Shown here piece after piece: positions 47,843-58,265 of a DNA stretch of 64,000 bases. This stretch comes from Aureimonas flava (GTDB taxonomy: Bacteria > Pseudomonadota > Alphaproteobacteria > Rhizobiales > Rhizobiaceae): NCBI RefSeq assembly GCF_003583935.1, contig NZ_QYRN01000003.1, positions 186,001 through 250,000 on the forward strand, written 5' to 3'. The notes beneath the pieces are model-generated. The model was not told where the DNA came from, searched no databases, and saw only the letters and a list, made by a program, of their open reading frames with translations. A program made the position numbers and the translations under genes. Within the stretch, counting starts at the first letter, position 1. Every line of letters begins with the position of its first letter.

Positions 47843-48468
47843 CATGGACCTTCCGCAACCTGGACCGCATCCTGGAGGCGCTGCTGCAGCATCTCGTGCT
47901 GGTCTTCCTGTCGGTGTCGATCGCGCTCGTGGTCTCGCTGGCGATCGGCATCTGGTCGGCGCGCCGCCCGCGCACCTTCGGCCTGGTGCTCGCGGTCACG
48001 GGCGTGCTCTTCGCGATCCCGAGCCTCGCCCTGTTCGCGCTTCTGATCCCGATCATGGGCATCGGCAGCGCGCCGGCGATCACCGGTCTCGCCGCCTATA
48101 GCCTGATGATCCTGGTGCGCAACATCGGCACCGGCTTCCAGGCGATCCCGGACGAGGTCCTGGAGGCGGCCCGCGGGCTCGGCTACAGCCCGGCGCGGCG
48201 CCTCCTCGAGATCGAGCTGCCGCTGGCTCTGCCCTTCATCGTCGCGGGCGTGCGCATCGCGAGCGTGACGGTGATCGGCATCGCCACCGTGGCGGCCTAC
48301 ATCAACGCCGGCGGCCTCGGCGTCCTCATCTTCGAGGGCATCGACCAGCGGTTCCTCGAGAAGATCCTCGTGGGCGGTCTGCTGACGGCGGCGCTGGCGC
48401 TGTTCTTCGACTTCGCGCTCGCACGCCTGGAGCGTGCGCTGGCGCCCGCCGGACGGAGAACCGCATGA
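47839..48468 (+). CDS. Quaternary-amine-type ABC transporter permease 1
   Basis: A 209-residue OpuCB/OsmW-type permease with about six membrane helices: 'ALLQHLVLVFLSVSIALVVS' first, then 'VLFAIPSLALFALLIPIMG' and the coupling segment 'VLEAARGLGYSPARRLLEIE'. It begins with an ATGA overlap on the lyase stop and overlaps the second permease in the same way, so lyase, permease 1 and permease 2 are translationally linked. It should form the channel with permease 2. Confidence 0.88.
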   Translation: MTWTFRNLDRILEALLQHLVLVFLSVSIALVVSLAIGIWSARRPRTFGLVLAVTGVLFAIPSLALFALLIPIMGIGSAPAITGLAAYSLMILVRNIGTGFQAIPDEVLEAARGLGYSPARRLLEIELPLALPFIVAGVRIASVTVIGIATVAAYINAGGLGVLIFEGIDQRFLEKILVGGLLTAALALFFDFALARLERALAPAGRRTA

Positions 48469-49100
48469 TCCTCCTCGACGCCCTGAACTGGATCGCCGAG
48501 AACCAGTCGACGTTCTTCGGCGCCTTCCGCCAGCACCTTGTCATGTGCGCCACCTCGCTGGCGATCGGCTCGGCGGTCGCGATCCCGCTCGGCTTCGCGG
48601 TGGCGCACTCGCCGCGCGCGGCCTTCGCCGCGGTCAACCTCGTGGGCGCCTTCCGGGCGATCCCGAGCCTTGCCATCCTCGCGGCCATGCTGCCGATCCT
48701 CGGCATCGGCTTCCTGCCCTCGGTGGTGGCGCTCGTGGTGCTCGCGATCCCGCCCATGCTGCTCAACACGATCGCCGGCGTGCGCGGCATCGACCCTGCC
48801 ATCATCGACGCCGCCTCGGGGATCGGCATGGGCCGGCGCGAGCGGCTCCTCCAGGTAGAACTGCCGCTCGCCGTGCCGCCGATCGTGGCGGGCCTCAAGA
48901 CGGCGTCGATCCAGCTAATCGGCGGCGCCGCGCTCGCCTCCTTCATCGGCGGCGGCGGTCTCGGCGACTTCATCAACACCGGTATCGCCATCATGGACAT
49001 GGCCCGCCTTCTGGTCGGCGCCGTGCCCATCGCCCTTCTCGCCATCGCCACCGAACTGCTGCTGAGCGGGGTCGAACGCCTCGTGAAGCGGCAGGGCTGA
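48465..49100 (+). CDS. Quaternary-amine-type ABC transporter permease 2
   Basis: The 211-residue second permease has the same layout ('NQSTFFGAFRQHLVMCATSL', 'AFRAIPSLAILAAMLPILGI', coupling segment 'IIDAASGIGMGRRERLLQVE') and ends with a glycine-rich loop 'ASFIGGGGLGDFINTGIAI' typical of OpuCD/OsmY-type subunits. It overlaps permease 1 by four bases and is followed after 29 bases by the ATPase gene. Confidence 0.88.
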   Translation: MILLDALNWIAENQSTFFGAFRQHLVMCATSLAIGSAVAIPLGFAVAHSPRAAFAAVNLVGAFRAIPSLAILAAMLPILGIGFLPSVVALVVLAIPPMLLNTIAGVRGIDPAIIDAASGIGMGRRERLLQVELPLAVPPIVAGLKTASIQLIGGAALASFIGGGGLGDFINTGIAIMDMARLLVGAVPIALLAIATELLLSGVERLVKRQG

Positions 49101-49129
49101 CGGCCGCATCCCTTCGCCAGGAATATCCC

Positions 49130-50089
<960 letters not shown>

Positions 50090-50521
50090 CCGCCGGCGCG
50101 CGCGGAGGGCGCCGCCGGTTCACCCACGCCGGCGGACCCCACACAGATGAATCCGATCGCGGCGGACGGCCGACCGCGCCTTCGACGCCAACCTACCGAT
50201 CACGGCGGGAGAAGGCAGAATGCGATAGATCCCGCACGCGCCGGCCCCTTCGATTCGCAAGCGTCGCCCGACCCGCATCGATCGCCTGCGTCCTGAAGCC
50301 AGCACCGACCCTGCACCGGAGCTCCTGCCCGGCTTCCAGCCGCTGCCCGCGGGCCTTAGGGAGCCGAGCACGCACGCTGTTCGGACGCAGTCGGCGGCGC
50401 ACCATCCCGGCCTAACCGAAAAGCTCGCCATCACACGGTCGCCGGCGTGCTCGGCCGCTCCGCGCAGCCGAGCGCATTCGGCGCCGCTGTCGGGAATGGA
50501 TAGCGTAGATGTTTGAAAGAG
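50090..50521. other. Intergenic stretch without recognisable gene
   Basis: These 432 bases contain a weak hairpin after the ATPase gene (CCGCCGG 50112-50118 with CCGGCGG 50129-50135, no T-run). One possible 104-codon frame on the minus strand shows no recognisable domain or ribosome-binding site and I do not call it. The stretch is somewhat less GC-rich than its surroundings and includes the region downstream of the tRNA-Pro gene. Confidence 0.6.
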
Positions 50522-50598
50522 TGGTCGGAGTGGCAGGATTTGAACCTGCGACCCCCTCGTCCCGAACGAGGTGCGCTACCAGGCTGCGCTACACTCCG
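50522..50598 (-). tRNA. tRNA-Pro (CGG)
   Basis: The minus strand folds as a 77-base tRNA with 7-base acceptor stem CGGAGTG/CACTCCG, D-arm, anticodon loop TTCGGGA (anticodon CGG), T-arm with GGTTCAAATCC and an encoded CCA end. All stems pair without mismatch. Confidence 0.97.
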
Positions 50599-50747
50599 TG
50601 ACCGAGCGGGTCTATAGCCAACCGCAGCCCTGGGCGCAACAGGATTCGCGCGTCCGACGCACCAAAACACGGACGGCGCGACGGCCCTTCCGCTTCCTTG
50701 CGCGCCACCCACCGAGCGACTATAGAAGCCCTCGCCGTCGGCGGGTC

Positions 50748-50823
50748 TTGGGGCGTAGCCAAGCGGTAAGGCAGCGGTTTTTGGTACCGCCATTCCCTGG
50801 TTCGAATCCAGGCGCCCCAGCCA
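50748..50823 (+). tRNA. tRNA-Gln (TTG)
   Basis: A 76-base tRNA with acceptor stem TGGGGCG/CGCCCCA, anticodon loop TTTTGGT (anticodon TTG), T-loop GGTTCGAATCC, discriminator G and encoded CCA. It lies 149 bases from the divergent tRNA-Pro gene; that gap should hold both promoters. Confidence 0.97.
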
Positions 50824-50874
50824 TCGGCGAATCGCCCGAATGCCCGGCTCCCCTTGGACGCCTCGCGGCGCTGC

Positions 50875-52581
50875 TCAGCTCTCGACGAACGCGAAGCGGT
50901 CGACGTCGAAGAGGCCGCGGTCGGTGAGCTTCAGATGGGGGATGACCGGCAGGGCCAGGAACGCCAGTTGCAGGAACGGCTCGGGCAGCGCGCAGCCCAG
51001 CGCGCGGGCGGCGTCCACCAGGGTTTCGAGGTCGTGCACCACGGTCTCGAACGGCTCGAGGCTCATCAGCCCGGCCATCGGCAGCGCGAGGCCGGCCGTG
51101 ACGCGCCCCTCGTCGGCCACCACGAATCCGCCGCCACGCTCTACCACGCCGTTCACGGCCGCCGCCATGTCGCGCGCGCAGGTGCCGACCACGGTGATGT
51201 TGTGGCTGTCGTGGGCGACCGACGAGGCGATGGCGCCCCGTTTCAGTCCGAAGCCGTTGACGAAGCCGAGCCCGACATTGCCGTTGCGCCCGTGCCGCTC
51301 CACCACCGCGAGCTTCAGGACGTCCTGCGCCGTGTCCGGCTGCCATTCGCCGTCGCGAACCTCGAGCCGGGCGTCCATGCGCTCGGTCAGCAGCAGCCCG
51401 GCCCGGACGCCGATCACCGGCACCGCGCCGGCTGTGCCCGCCCCCGGCTGGCGGAAGCGTTCCGGCCGAACGGGCTCGGCCTTCATCGAGCCGAGGCCGA
51501 CGGGCGCAACCGTCGGCCGGGCGTCGAACAGTGCCGGCTCCACCAGCCGCCCGCCCGCGACCACGTCCGAGACCCGGCACGCTTCGAGATCGTCCAGGAG
51601 CACGATATCGGCACGCCAGCCCGGCGCCACCATGCCCCGGTCGGCAAGGCCGAAGATGCGCGCGGCCGAGAGCGAGGCGGCGCGGTAGACATGGTGCACC
51701 GGGCATCCCCGTGCGATCAGCCGCCGGATCATGGCGTCGAGATGCCCCTCCTCGACGATGTCCAGCGGGCTGCGATCGTCGGTGCACAACGCCACGAAGG
51801 CCGAGGTGTCGACGGTCAGGATCTCGGCCAGCGCCTCCAGGTCCTTGGAGGCCGAGCCCTCGCGGATCAGGATCGCCATTCCCTTGCGCAGCTTCTCCAT
51901 CGCCTCGGCGGCGCTCGTCGCCTCGTGGTCGGTGCGGATGCCGGCGGCGAGGTAGCCGTTGAGCGCCGTGCCGCGCAGCAGCGGGGCGTGGCCGTCCACG
52001 TGCCGTTCCTGAAAGGCCTCGAGCTTGGCGAGGATGCCCGGATCGAGACCGAGAACGCCGGGATAGTTCATCATCTCGGCAAGGCCGTGGACCTTGGCGT
52101 GGTCGAGGAACGGCAGGAGATCGTCGATCTCGAGCCGGGCGGCGGCGGTCTCGAAGCCGGTCGCCGGGACGCAGGAGGACAGGTTGATGCGGATGTCCAT
52201 CACGCTCGCCTCGGCGCAGGCCGCGAAATAGCCGATCCCCTCCGCGCCCAGGACGTTGGCGATCTCGTGCGGGTCGCAGAACACGGTGGTCACGCCGCGC
52301 GGCAGCACGCAGCGGTCGAACTCCAGCGGCGAGACCAGCGAGGATTCGATGTGCAGATGCGTGTCGATGAAGCCGGGAACCGCGAAGCGCCCCCGCGCCT
52401 CGATCACCCGCTCGCCCTCGTATCGGCCGTGCGTGCCGACGACGCGATCGCCGACGATGGCGATGTCGGTGGTCTCGACGGTGCCGGTGATGAGGTCCAG
52501 GAGCCGCGCGTCGCGGATCACGACGTCGGCCGGCCGGCGGCCTTGGCCGGCGAGAATGCGGTGGGACAGTTCCGAAGCCAT
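50875..52581 (-). CDS. ade: Adenine deaminase
   Basis: Ade converts adenine to hypoxanthine and ammonia. The 568-residue protein of the amidohydrolase superfamily has an N-terminal '[20 protein letters not shown]', the metal-binding '[20 protein letters not shown]', '[16 protein letters not shown]' and, near the C-terminus, '[19 protein letters not shown]' with the family's His/Asp cluster. ATG 52581 has GAGGA seven bases upstream; an upstream in-frame start at 52626 adds unrelated residues. It is a single gene bounded by tRNA genes. Confidence 0.95.
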   Translation of the reverse strand: MASELSHRILAGQGRRPADVVIRDARLLDLITGTVETTDIAIVGDRVVGTHGRYEGERVIEARGRFAVPGFIDTHLHIESSLVSPLEFDRCVLPRGVTTVFCDPHEIANVLGAEGIGYFAACAEASVMDIRINLSSCVPATGFETAAARLEIDDLLPFLDHAKVHGLAEMMNYPGVLGLDPGILAKLEAFQERHVDGHAPLLRGTALNGYLAAGIRTDHEATSAAEAMEKLRKGMAILIREGSASKDLEALAEILTVDTSAFVALCTDDRSPLDIVEEGHLDAMIRRLIARGCPVHHVYRAASLSAARIFGLADRGMVAPGWRADIVLLDDLEACRVSDVVAGGRLVEPALFDARPTVAPVGLGSMKAEPVRPERFRQPGAGTAGAVPVIGVRAGLLLTERMDARLEVRDGEWQPDTAQDVLKLAVVERHGRNGNVGLGFVNGFGLKRGAIASSVAHDSHNITVVGTCARDMAAAVNGVVERGGGFVVADEGRVTAGLALPMAGLMSLEPFETVVHDLETLVDAARALGCALPEPFLQLAFLALPVIPHLKLTDRGLFDVDRFAFVES

Positions 52582-52724
52582 GGCAGTTTCCTCGTCGCAC
52601 GGGCCGGACGCGCCGGCCGCGCACAAGGTCTAGCGTCCCCGGCCGCGCGGCGAAATCCCCCGCGCCCCCGCGCTCGCCCGCTTGAGAACCGGCCGCCGTT
52701 GCGATAGGCGTTCGGGCTCGGGTC

Positions 52725-52797
52725 GGGCCTGTAGCTCAATGGTTAGAGCCGGCGGCTCATAACCGCTTGGTTGCAGGTTCGAGTCCTGCCGGGCCCA
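52725..52797 (+). tRNA. tRNA with CAT anticodon, probably tRNA-Ile2
   Basis: A 73-base tRNA: acceptor stem GGGCCTG/CGGGCCC, anticodon stem GGCGG with loop CTCATAA, T-arm GCAGG-TTCGAGT-CCTGC, discriminator A; the genome continues CCC, so CCA is not encoded. The anticodon CAT fits elongator Met or the minor Ile tRNA whose C34 is modified to lysidine. C4-G69 and C5-G68 pairs, known TilS recognition elements, favour Ile2. Confidence 0.9.
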
Positions 52798-52803
52798 CCC
52801 GCC

Positions 52804-54591
52804 TCATCGCGCGATGCGCAGCGCCGAGATCTCGTCGGTGATGGAGGAGAAGGCGCTCAGAAGGTCGTTGGAGTTCTTGGCGTCGTAGTAGAGCTTGGCG
52901 CCCTTGCCGTCGATGCCGTTGGAGGCGCAGGCCCGCAGCCGCTCCTTGATCGGACTTCCGTCCTTCAGGTCGAAGGCGATCGAGAAGATCACGATCCCGT
53001 CGCCGCCATCGTCGTTGGTGCCGTCCTTCTTGATGTTCTCGCAGACGCGGCTCATCGTCTCGTTCATCGCGGCGGTGATGTTGGAGATGGCGGCCTTGGG
53101 CTTGGTGGAGAGGGTCGCGTCGAACATCCGGCCGATCCGCACGGTCGGCGTGCTCTTGGTGGTGTCGAGGATCTGGCCGTAGCCGTAGGTGCCGAACATC
53201 GAGCGGTTGGCGTTGGTCAGCTCGATCTGCTCGCCGGACGTGTAGGCCGCGTTGTAGGTGTTCTCGCCGTCCGTCATCAGGACGACGACCTTGAGGTTCT
53301 CCTTGGTGTTGCGGGGACGGCCCTCGGGGAAAGGCTGTCCGTCGGTGAGCGTGCGCCAGCCCCAGGCCAAGCCTTCCGCGATGTTGGTGCCGCCCAGGGG
53401 CTGCATGTCCCGCACGGCGCTCTGGACCACCGATTCCGTCGCAGTCAGCGGCGTGATCTTCGTCGTGGTGCAACCGTTGTTCGGACCTTCCTTTTTGCGA
53501 TCTGCGTTGGGCGATTCCAAATACTTCGTCACGTCCCGCTGCTTCGCCAGGGCCGCGGCGTCGCCGTCCGGAGCATTGCCCGTGTCGGGAAGATAGTCGT
53601 TCTTCACCGACGAAAGCGAACCGCTCCAGTTGTATTCGGATGGGGCCAACAGCGGCACAAAAAGCGTCGACGGGTCCTTCTCGATCGGGGCGTTGTCGGT
53701 GATCGCATATCCGTTCGGCCGCGACATGACGCAGCCCGCCCAAGCCCAGTCGCTGTAGCGCTTGCCCAGCTTTTCGAAGATCGTGAACTTGGTCAGCGGC
53801 CTGAGGAGAAGATCCTTCCAGGAACCGTCGGACATCTTCTGAGCCTGCCGGAAGCCGTAAACCTTCCAGGTCGTCCAGTCCAAGTCGTCGTGATGCGAGG
53901 GGTTGAGGCCCTTGGTGTCCATCCAGGTGGCGGAGGCATAGTCCTTGCCGACGTTGACCGACGCCGCGAACGGCACCACGGAGATGCGGACCGGATCCTT
54001 GGCGTTGGCCGCCGGCTGGGAGACGAGCATCTTGGAGACCAGCGACTTGGTGGCCTCGCGCAGCGTCACGATCTTGGCCGCGCCACCGCCGGCCGGCGCG
54101 TTCTTCATCGAGCCGGAATTGTCGAGCACCAGCGCCAGTTCGATCGAGCGGTTGGCGACGATCACCTCGCTGAACGCTTCGAGATGCCAGCGCTCCAGGT
54201 CGACCTTGCCGCCCGTGACGGCCTTCACCGCTCCGCCGAAATAGGTCGGAGCGTCGCGCACCGCCGAAACGCGCAGCACGTTGTTGCCGTCCACGCGCGT
54301 GACGCCGTCGTAGGAAAAGCGCGTGTCGGCACTCGCCTCGCTTCCCTCGTTGGCGAAGAAGAGGGACTGCGCCCATCGCTCGAGCTCAGCCGGGTCCTGC
54401 GTGCGGCCGTACTGCTTGGCCGCGCCCAGCGCCGCCGCGTCGAGCGAGCGCTGCATGCTCCATTTCGACGCCTCGATCGCGGACGTGTCCACCGCCATGC
54501 CCATGGTCACGACGATCACGGGCATCACCAGCGCGAAGACGAGGGCGACGTTGCCGCGAACGTCGCGCCGAAAGGATCGATAGCGGCTCAT
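52804..54591 (-). CDS. tadG: TadG-like pilus assembly protein with VWA domain
   Basis: The 595-residue protein has an N-terminal TadE/TadG-type membrane anchor ('DVRGNVALVFALVMPVIVVT') and a large von Willebrand A domain beginning 'IELALVLDNSGSM', an intact metal-ion-dependent adhesion site (DxSxS), with 'GTNIAEGLAWGW' and 'VVVLMTDGENTYN' as later parts of the same site. TadG proteins are tied to the Flp/Tad pilus and surface adhesion. ATG 54591 has GAGGA seven bases upstream. It is the last of three genes tadE-tadE-tadG; the pilin and secretion ATPase genes are not in the window. Confidence 0.88.
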   Translation of the reverse strand: MSRYRSFRRDVRGNVALVFALVMPVIVVTMGMAVDTSAIEASKWSMQRSLDAAALGAAKQYGRTQDPAELERWAQSLFFANEGSEASADTRFSYDGVTRVDGNNVLRVSAVRDAPTYFGGAVKAVTGGKVDLERWHLEAFSEVIVANRSIELALVLDNSGSMKNAPAGGGAAKIVTLREATKSLVSKMLVSQPAANAKDPVRISVVPFAASVNVGKDYASATWMDTKGLNPSHHDDLDWTTWKVYGFRQAQKMSDGSWKDLLLRPLTKFTIFEKLGKRYSDWAWAGCVMSRPNGYAITDNAPIEKDPSTLFVPLLAPSEYNWSGSLSSVKNDYLPDTGNAPDGDAAALAKQRDVTKYLESPNADRKKEGPNNGCTTTKITPLTATESVVQSAVRDMQPLGGTNIAEGLAWGWRTLTDGQPFPEGRPRNTKENLKVVVLMTDGENTYNAAYTSGEQIELTNANRSMFGTYGYGQILDTTKSTPTVRIGRMFDATLSTKPKAAISNITAAMNETMSRVCENIKKDGTNDDGGDGIVIFSIAFDLKDGSPIKERLRACASNGIDGKGAKLYYDAKNSNDLLSAFSSITDEISALRIAR

Positions 54592-54628
54592 GGCAGGTCC
54601 TCGCGCCGGGTCGGTGGAAGCGGGCGGA

Positions 54629-55174
54629 TCATTTCCAGGCGATCTCCGTGCCCTTGCGGGGCCGGAACGTGAAGCGGCGCTCGAACTCCATCGTGCCGAA
54701 TATGCCGACGAAGTCGAAGGCCGGCGTATAGGCGTAGCGCACCGTCGCGAGCACGAAGTAGGCGTCGGCAAGGCCCGCCAGCTCGTCCGGAAGCCGGTAG
54801 GGCGTGCCCTTGGCCGCCGCCTCCGCGGTTCCCCTTCGCGACCAGTCGACGGTGGCGACCCCCTTGGCGTCGGTGCGCACGGTGGTGACCGTGATCTCGG
54901 GCGGATCGCCGTCCACCGAACCGATGATGGCGTCGGAGATGAGAAGGACGTTGCGCATGCGCGTCGCGTCCATTTCGGAAGAGCGCGCCACGATGCCGCC
55001 CACCGTCTCAGCCGCGTTCGTCACCTTGCGCTTGGTGATGATGGCCTGCGAGGCCTCGAACGTGCCGAGATAGAACAGCAGCATCACCGGGAGGATGACG
55101 GCGAATTCCACGGCCGCGGCACCACGGCGATCGCGCAGGAACGGGAGAAATCGGGCGCGGCGCGGCTGCTCCAT
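54629..55174 (-). CDS. TadE-family pseudopilin
   Basis: A 181-residue protein with the TadE-like N-terminus: basic lead, glycine, then 'AAVEFAVILPVMLLFYLGTF', including the conserved glutamate five residues after the processing glycine. The remainder is a small periplasmic domain. TadE-type pseudopilins are processed by TadV-like peptidases and are needed for Flp pilus assembly. It lies nine bases after another tadE-type gene and 37 bases before tadG. Confidence 0.85.
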   Translation of the reverse strand: MEQPRRARFLPFLRDRRGAAAVEFAVILPVMLLFYLGTFEASQAIITKRKVTNAAETVGGIVARSSEMDATRMRNVLLISDAIIGSVDGDPPEITVTTVRTDAKGVATVDWSRRGTAEAAAKGTPYRLPDELAGLADAYFVLATVRYAYTPAFDFVGIFGTMEFERRFTFRPRKGTEIAWK

Positions 55175-55183
55175 CCCCGGTCC

Positions 55184-55756
55184 TCAGCAGTTGGCCTTCG
55201 TCGACGTCGCGCCGCCGAAGGGTTCGTTCATGAAGGCCGCCATGGAGCCGAGGATCGCGTTGCCGTTCGTGTCCTCCGCGAAGCCGTTGAGGATGGAGGT
55301 CACCCAAGGCCACGGGTAATAGGCGCGGATCACGGTGATCGTGTCCTGCCCTCCCGGGTCGAAGCAGAAGTTCTCGCTGTCCACGGCGCCGTCGCGCAGC
55401 GCGACCGAGGTCGGGATCGGCGAGCCGGCCGGGAAGGTGCGCATGTCGAGCACCAGCCGATCGCAGGACATCATCATGTCGATATCGCCGCAGATCAGGC
55501 GGCGGAAGCCGTCGGCGTCCATGTCTGACTTCTGGACGCTGCCGGTCATCACACCGCGTGCGGCGGAATTGACCGCGTTGTTCAGCATGACCCCCGCGGT
55601 GGTGGCGAGCGCCGTCTCGATCATCGCCATCAGGACGAAGAAGAACGGCAGCGCGACGAGCGAGAACTCCACGGCCGCGACGCCGGACGCGTCGCGGCGG
55701 AACCGCGCGACGGCCTGGGCGACATGATCCAGAGTTGTGCGAGCGGGCCGCTTCAT
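55184..55756 (-). CDS. TadE-family pseudopilin
   Basis: A 190-residue TadE-like protein, first gene of the three-gene cluster. Its N-terminal region has the motif 'DASGVAAVEFSLVALPFFFV' with Gly and Glu as in type IVb pilins. The periplasmic part contains four cysteines (in 'LICGDID', 'MMSCDRL', 'ENFCFDP' and the C-terminal residue), suggesting disulfides. The 119-base gap upstream (55757-55875) should hold the promoter. Confidence 0.85.
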   Translation of the reverse strand: MKRPARTTLDHVAQAVARFRRDASGVAAVEFSLVALPFFFVLMAMIETALATTAGVMLNNAVNSAARGVMTGSVQKSDMDADGFRRLICGDIDMMMSCDRLVLDMRTFPAGSPIPTSVALRDGAVDSENFCFDPGGQDTITVIRAYYPWPWVTSILNGFAEDTNGNAILGSMAAFMNEPFGGATSTKANC

Positions 55757-55875
55757 GAGGACGAGTTGTCGTCCAGCCCCTCTAACGCGAGCTTAAGACG
55801 ATATCGCGCATTCGCAGCGTCCCCGCGATCCACCGCGAAATTCTTTGGCCGCGACCGAACCTCGAGACGCTTCCC

Positions 55876-56637
55876 TCAAGCGTCTTCGAATGCGCAATCG
55901 AACAAGGTGTCGTTGCCGAGATCGTAGGTGCGACAGCGGGGACGCAGGGCTTGGCTGAGGCGCGATACGGGCGACAGCGTAAGCCCCGGAGCGCCCGAGC
56001 CGATCACGATCGGGGCCACCGACACGTGCAGGCGGTCCACCAGCCCGGCTTCCAGGAAGTGGCGGATCGTCGCGGCTCCCCCCTCCACCAGCACATGGAC
56101 CAAGCCTCGGTCGGCCAGCGCGTCGAGCAGCGAGCGCGGGCTCAGCCGATCCCCCTCCCCGCGCGCGAGGTGGATAGTCTCGCAGGGCGCCGGCGCGCGG
56201 CAATCGCGCGCGCGCACAAGGATCGTCCTCGCCTCGCCGGACAGGCAGCGCGCATCGGCAGGGACGCGCCCGTTGGGATCGATCAGCACACGCACGGGCG
56301 ACGGGCCGGACACCTCCCGCACGGTGAGTTGCGGATCGTCGGCGACCACGCAGCCGGCGCCCACCACCACGGCGTCGGCCAGGGCGCGCAGGCGATGGAG
56401 ATGGGCGAACCCGTCCGGGCCGGAAATCGGCGCCGCGTCGCCGTCCACCGTCGCCACGCGCCCGTCGAGGCTCTGGCCGACCTGCGCCACCACGAAGGAT
56501 TCCCGGCGCCGGCGGGCCAGCGGCTCGTAGAGCGCCCAGGCCGGCTCGTCGTCGGGCGAGGGTCGCGCGGCGTCCTGCCCGCCGCGCAGCGCCAGAAGCG
56601 CCCGCCACGCCCCGTCGGAAACGCGCATCGCGCTCAT
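55876..56637 (-). CDS. RibD C-terminal-domain reductase
   Basis: This 253-residue protein is only the reductase half of RibD, the domain that reduces the ribosyl side chain of the aminopyrimidine intermediate of riboflavin with NADPH. Family segments are 'AQVGQSLDGRVATVDGD', 'RLRALADAVVVGAGCVVADD', 'LVEGGAATIRHFLEAGLVDR' and 'VAPIVIGSG'. The deaminase domain is missing. ATG 56637 overlaps the upstream sulfatase-fold gene as ATGA. It ends an operon of ribA-type, lipid-head-group and methyltransferase genes, so its substrate is probably a dedicated pterin or pyrimidine rather than riboflavin itself. Confidence 0.85.
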   Translation of the reverse strand: MSAMRVSDGAWRALLALRGGQDAARPSPDDEPAWALYEPLARRRRESFVVAQVGQSLDGRVATVDGDAAPISGPDGFAHLHRLRALADAVVVGAGCVVADDPQLTVREVSGPSPVRVLIDPNGRVPADARCLSGEARTILVRARDCRAPAPCETIHLARGEGDRLSPRSLLDALADRGLVHVLVEGGAATIRHFLEAGLVDRLHVSVAPIVIGSGAPGLTLSPVSRLSQALRPRCRTYDLGNDTLFDCAFEDA

Positions 56638-58265
56638 GTCGCGGGTCCCGCGCCGCTCATCGCGCGCACGAAACGCTCGCGGAAGGCGTCCATCGGCAGG
56701 CTCGTCCCGCCCGGCGCGGGGACCATGCCGGTGGCGAGATCCCAGCCCTCCAACCGCCGAAGCACGGCCGGATCGGCGGACAGGACGTGGAACGGGACGT
56801 CGCGCGAGGCGCCGGGCCCCGTGACCAGCTCGGCCGGCTGATGGTCGCCGACCACCACGACCACCGCGTCGCGCGCGAACCGCGCCACGAACGAGCCGAG
56901 CGCCTCCAGCGCGTAGTCGATCGACAGGCCGTAGTTGAACCGCACGCGCTCGGGATCGCGCCACAGGACGTCGGGCGCCTCGCCGCCGGCGGCCTGCGCG
57001 TCGAACACGGTGCCGTCGCCGACCGCGTCCCACGGCACCATCCGGGGGATCGGCGTCCAGGGTGCGTGGCTGGAGATCAACGCGGTGATCAGCATCGTGG
57101 GTCCGGGCGTGCGCTCCAGCAGCTCGCCGATCTGCCGGAGCGTGAACTGGTCGGGCATGGTGACCCAGTTGAACGACCGGCCGCGATAGCCGAGATCGTG
57201 CGCGGCCAGGATCTCGTCGTAGCCGAACCAGGCGGCCTCGGGCCAGGGCATGGTGATCGCCGGCATCACCGCCGCCGTTCGCCATCCGGCCGCATGGAAT
57301 AGGGCGTTGAGGCTTTGCCGGCGGCTCCGCAGCAGGCTTTCGTAGCGCGTCTGGTTGTCGATCGAGAGGCCCGAAAGGAGCGTGCCGTGCGCCAGCCAGC
57401 TCTGCCCGCCGGCGATCGGCGAGGCCATCCATCCGCTGCGCGAGCCGACACCGACCGCGGCGAGTTCGGCCTCCACCTGCCGCAGCCGCGCCTGCGTGCG
57501 CGGGGCGAAACGGGGCTCCTCCACCACGCTGCGACCGTAGGATTCCACGAACACGACCAAGACGTCGTGCCCCGTCAGGGCCGCGAGAGGCCCGTCCGGG
57601 GGCGCCGCGCGCAGCGGATCGTCGGCGACGTCACGCGCGAAGGTGGCCTGCGCGACGAAGGAACGGCGCGCGTCGGCGACCTTGGCGACGGCGTAGGACG
57701 AAGGACCCGCGGAGATCGGCAGGGGCACCGATGGGGCGAGGACAACGAGGAGCGTCGCGGCGACCGCCGAACCCAGCGCGGCCCCGGCCAGGAAGCCGCG
57801 CGTGCGGCCAGCGAGCCGGCGCAGGCCCGCCAGCCCCCAGGCCAGCACCGCCAATGCCGCCAGGAACGCCGCCAGCGCGCCGCCCACCGCGAGCAGCGCC
57901 CGTCCCTCCCCCACGGTGCCGGACAGGAGATGCCATCCGGCGACCAGCACCGTACGGTCCCCCACCGGGTCGAAGGGGCGGGAGAACGCCAGGAAGGTTC
58001 CCCAGTCCGCCAGCTTCAGGACCGCACCGACGCCCGCCAGCGCGACGACACCGGCGCACAGGAGCGCGAAGGCCCGGCCGCGAAGCAAGGCTAGAAGCCC
58101 CGCCACCCAGAACCATTCCACCGGAAACCGAAGATCGGCCACGGGCCCCGGTCGCGTCGGCAGCGCGAGAGCCGCAAGGAGCAGCGCGAGGCCGACCCCG
58201 ATGCGCAGGCCGATCCGCCGAGGCGCGCGCCCGCCGCCGGTGGCGGACGCCGTCGGCTCCGTCAC
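56634..58265 (-). CDS. Membrane sulfatase-fold protein (LtaS/EptA-like)
   Basis: A 543-residue protein with about five N-terminal membrane helices (to around residue 170) and a periplasmic sulfatase-fold domain starting 'GHDVLVVFVESYGRSV'. A nucleophile-region segment 'SWLAHGTLLSGLSIDNQ', 'ITALISSHAPWTPI' and 'VVVVVGDHQPAELV' carry the expected metal ligands. Relatives (lipoteichoic-acid synthase, phosphoethanolamine transferases) move phosphoalcohol groups from phospholipids. GTG 58265 overlaps the upstream FkbM gene as GTGA. With the CDP-alcohol transferase in the same operon it suggests a modified lipid or glycan product. Confidence 0.82.
   Translation of the reverse strand: MTEPTASATGGGRAPRRIGLRIGVGLALLLAALALPTRPGPVADLRFPVEWFWVAGLLALLRGRAFALLCAGVVALAGVGAVLKLADWGTFLAFSRPFDPVGDRTVLVAGWHLLSGTVGEGRALLAVGGALAAFLAALAVLAWGLAGLRRLAGRTRGFLAGAALGSAVAATLLVVLAPSVPLPISAGPSSYAVAKVADARRSFVAQATFARDVADDPLRAAPPDGPLAALTGHDVLVVFVESYGRSVVEEPRFAPRTQARLRQVEAELAAVGVGSRSGWMASPIAGGQSWLAHGTLLSGLSIDNQTRYESLLRSRRQSLNALFHAAGWRTAAVMPAITMPWPEAAWFGYDEILAAHDLGYRGRSFNWVTMPDQFTLRQIGELLERTPGPTMLITALISSHAPWTPIPRMVPWDAVGDGTVFDAQAAGGEAPDVLWRDPERVRFNYGLSIDYALEALGSFVARFARDAVVVVVGDHQPAELVTGPGASRDVPFHVLSADPAVLRRLEGWDLATGMVPAPGGTSLPMDAFRERFVRAMSGAGPAT

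Noticed and set aside
50120-50434. 104-codon minus-strand frame in the gap before tRNA-Pro
   Set aside because: No ribosome-binding site, no domain and composition unlike neighbouring genes.
50522-50823. tRNA-associated integration site of a genomic island
   Set aside because: No integrase, no repeated tRNA 3' end and no change of gene style on either side were seen.
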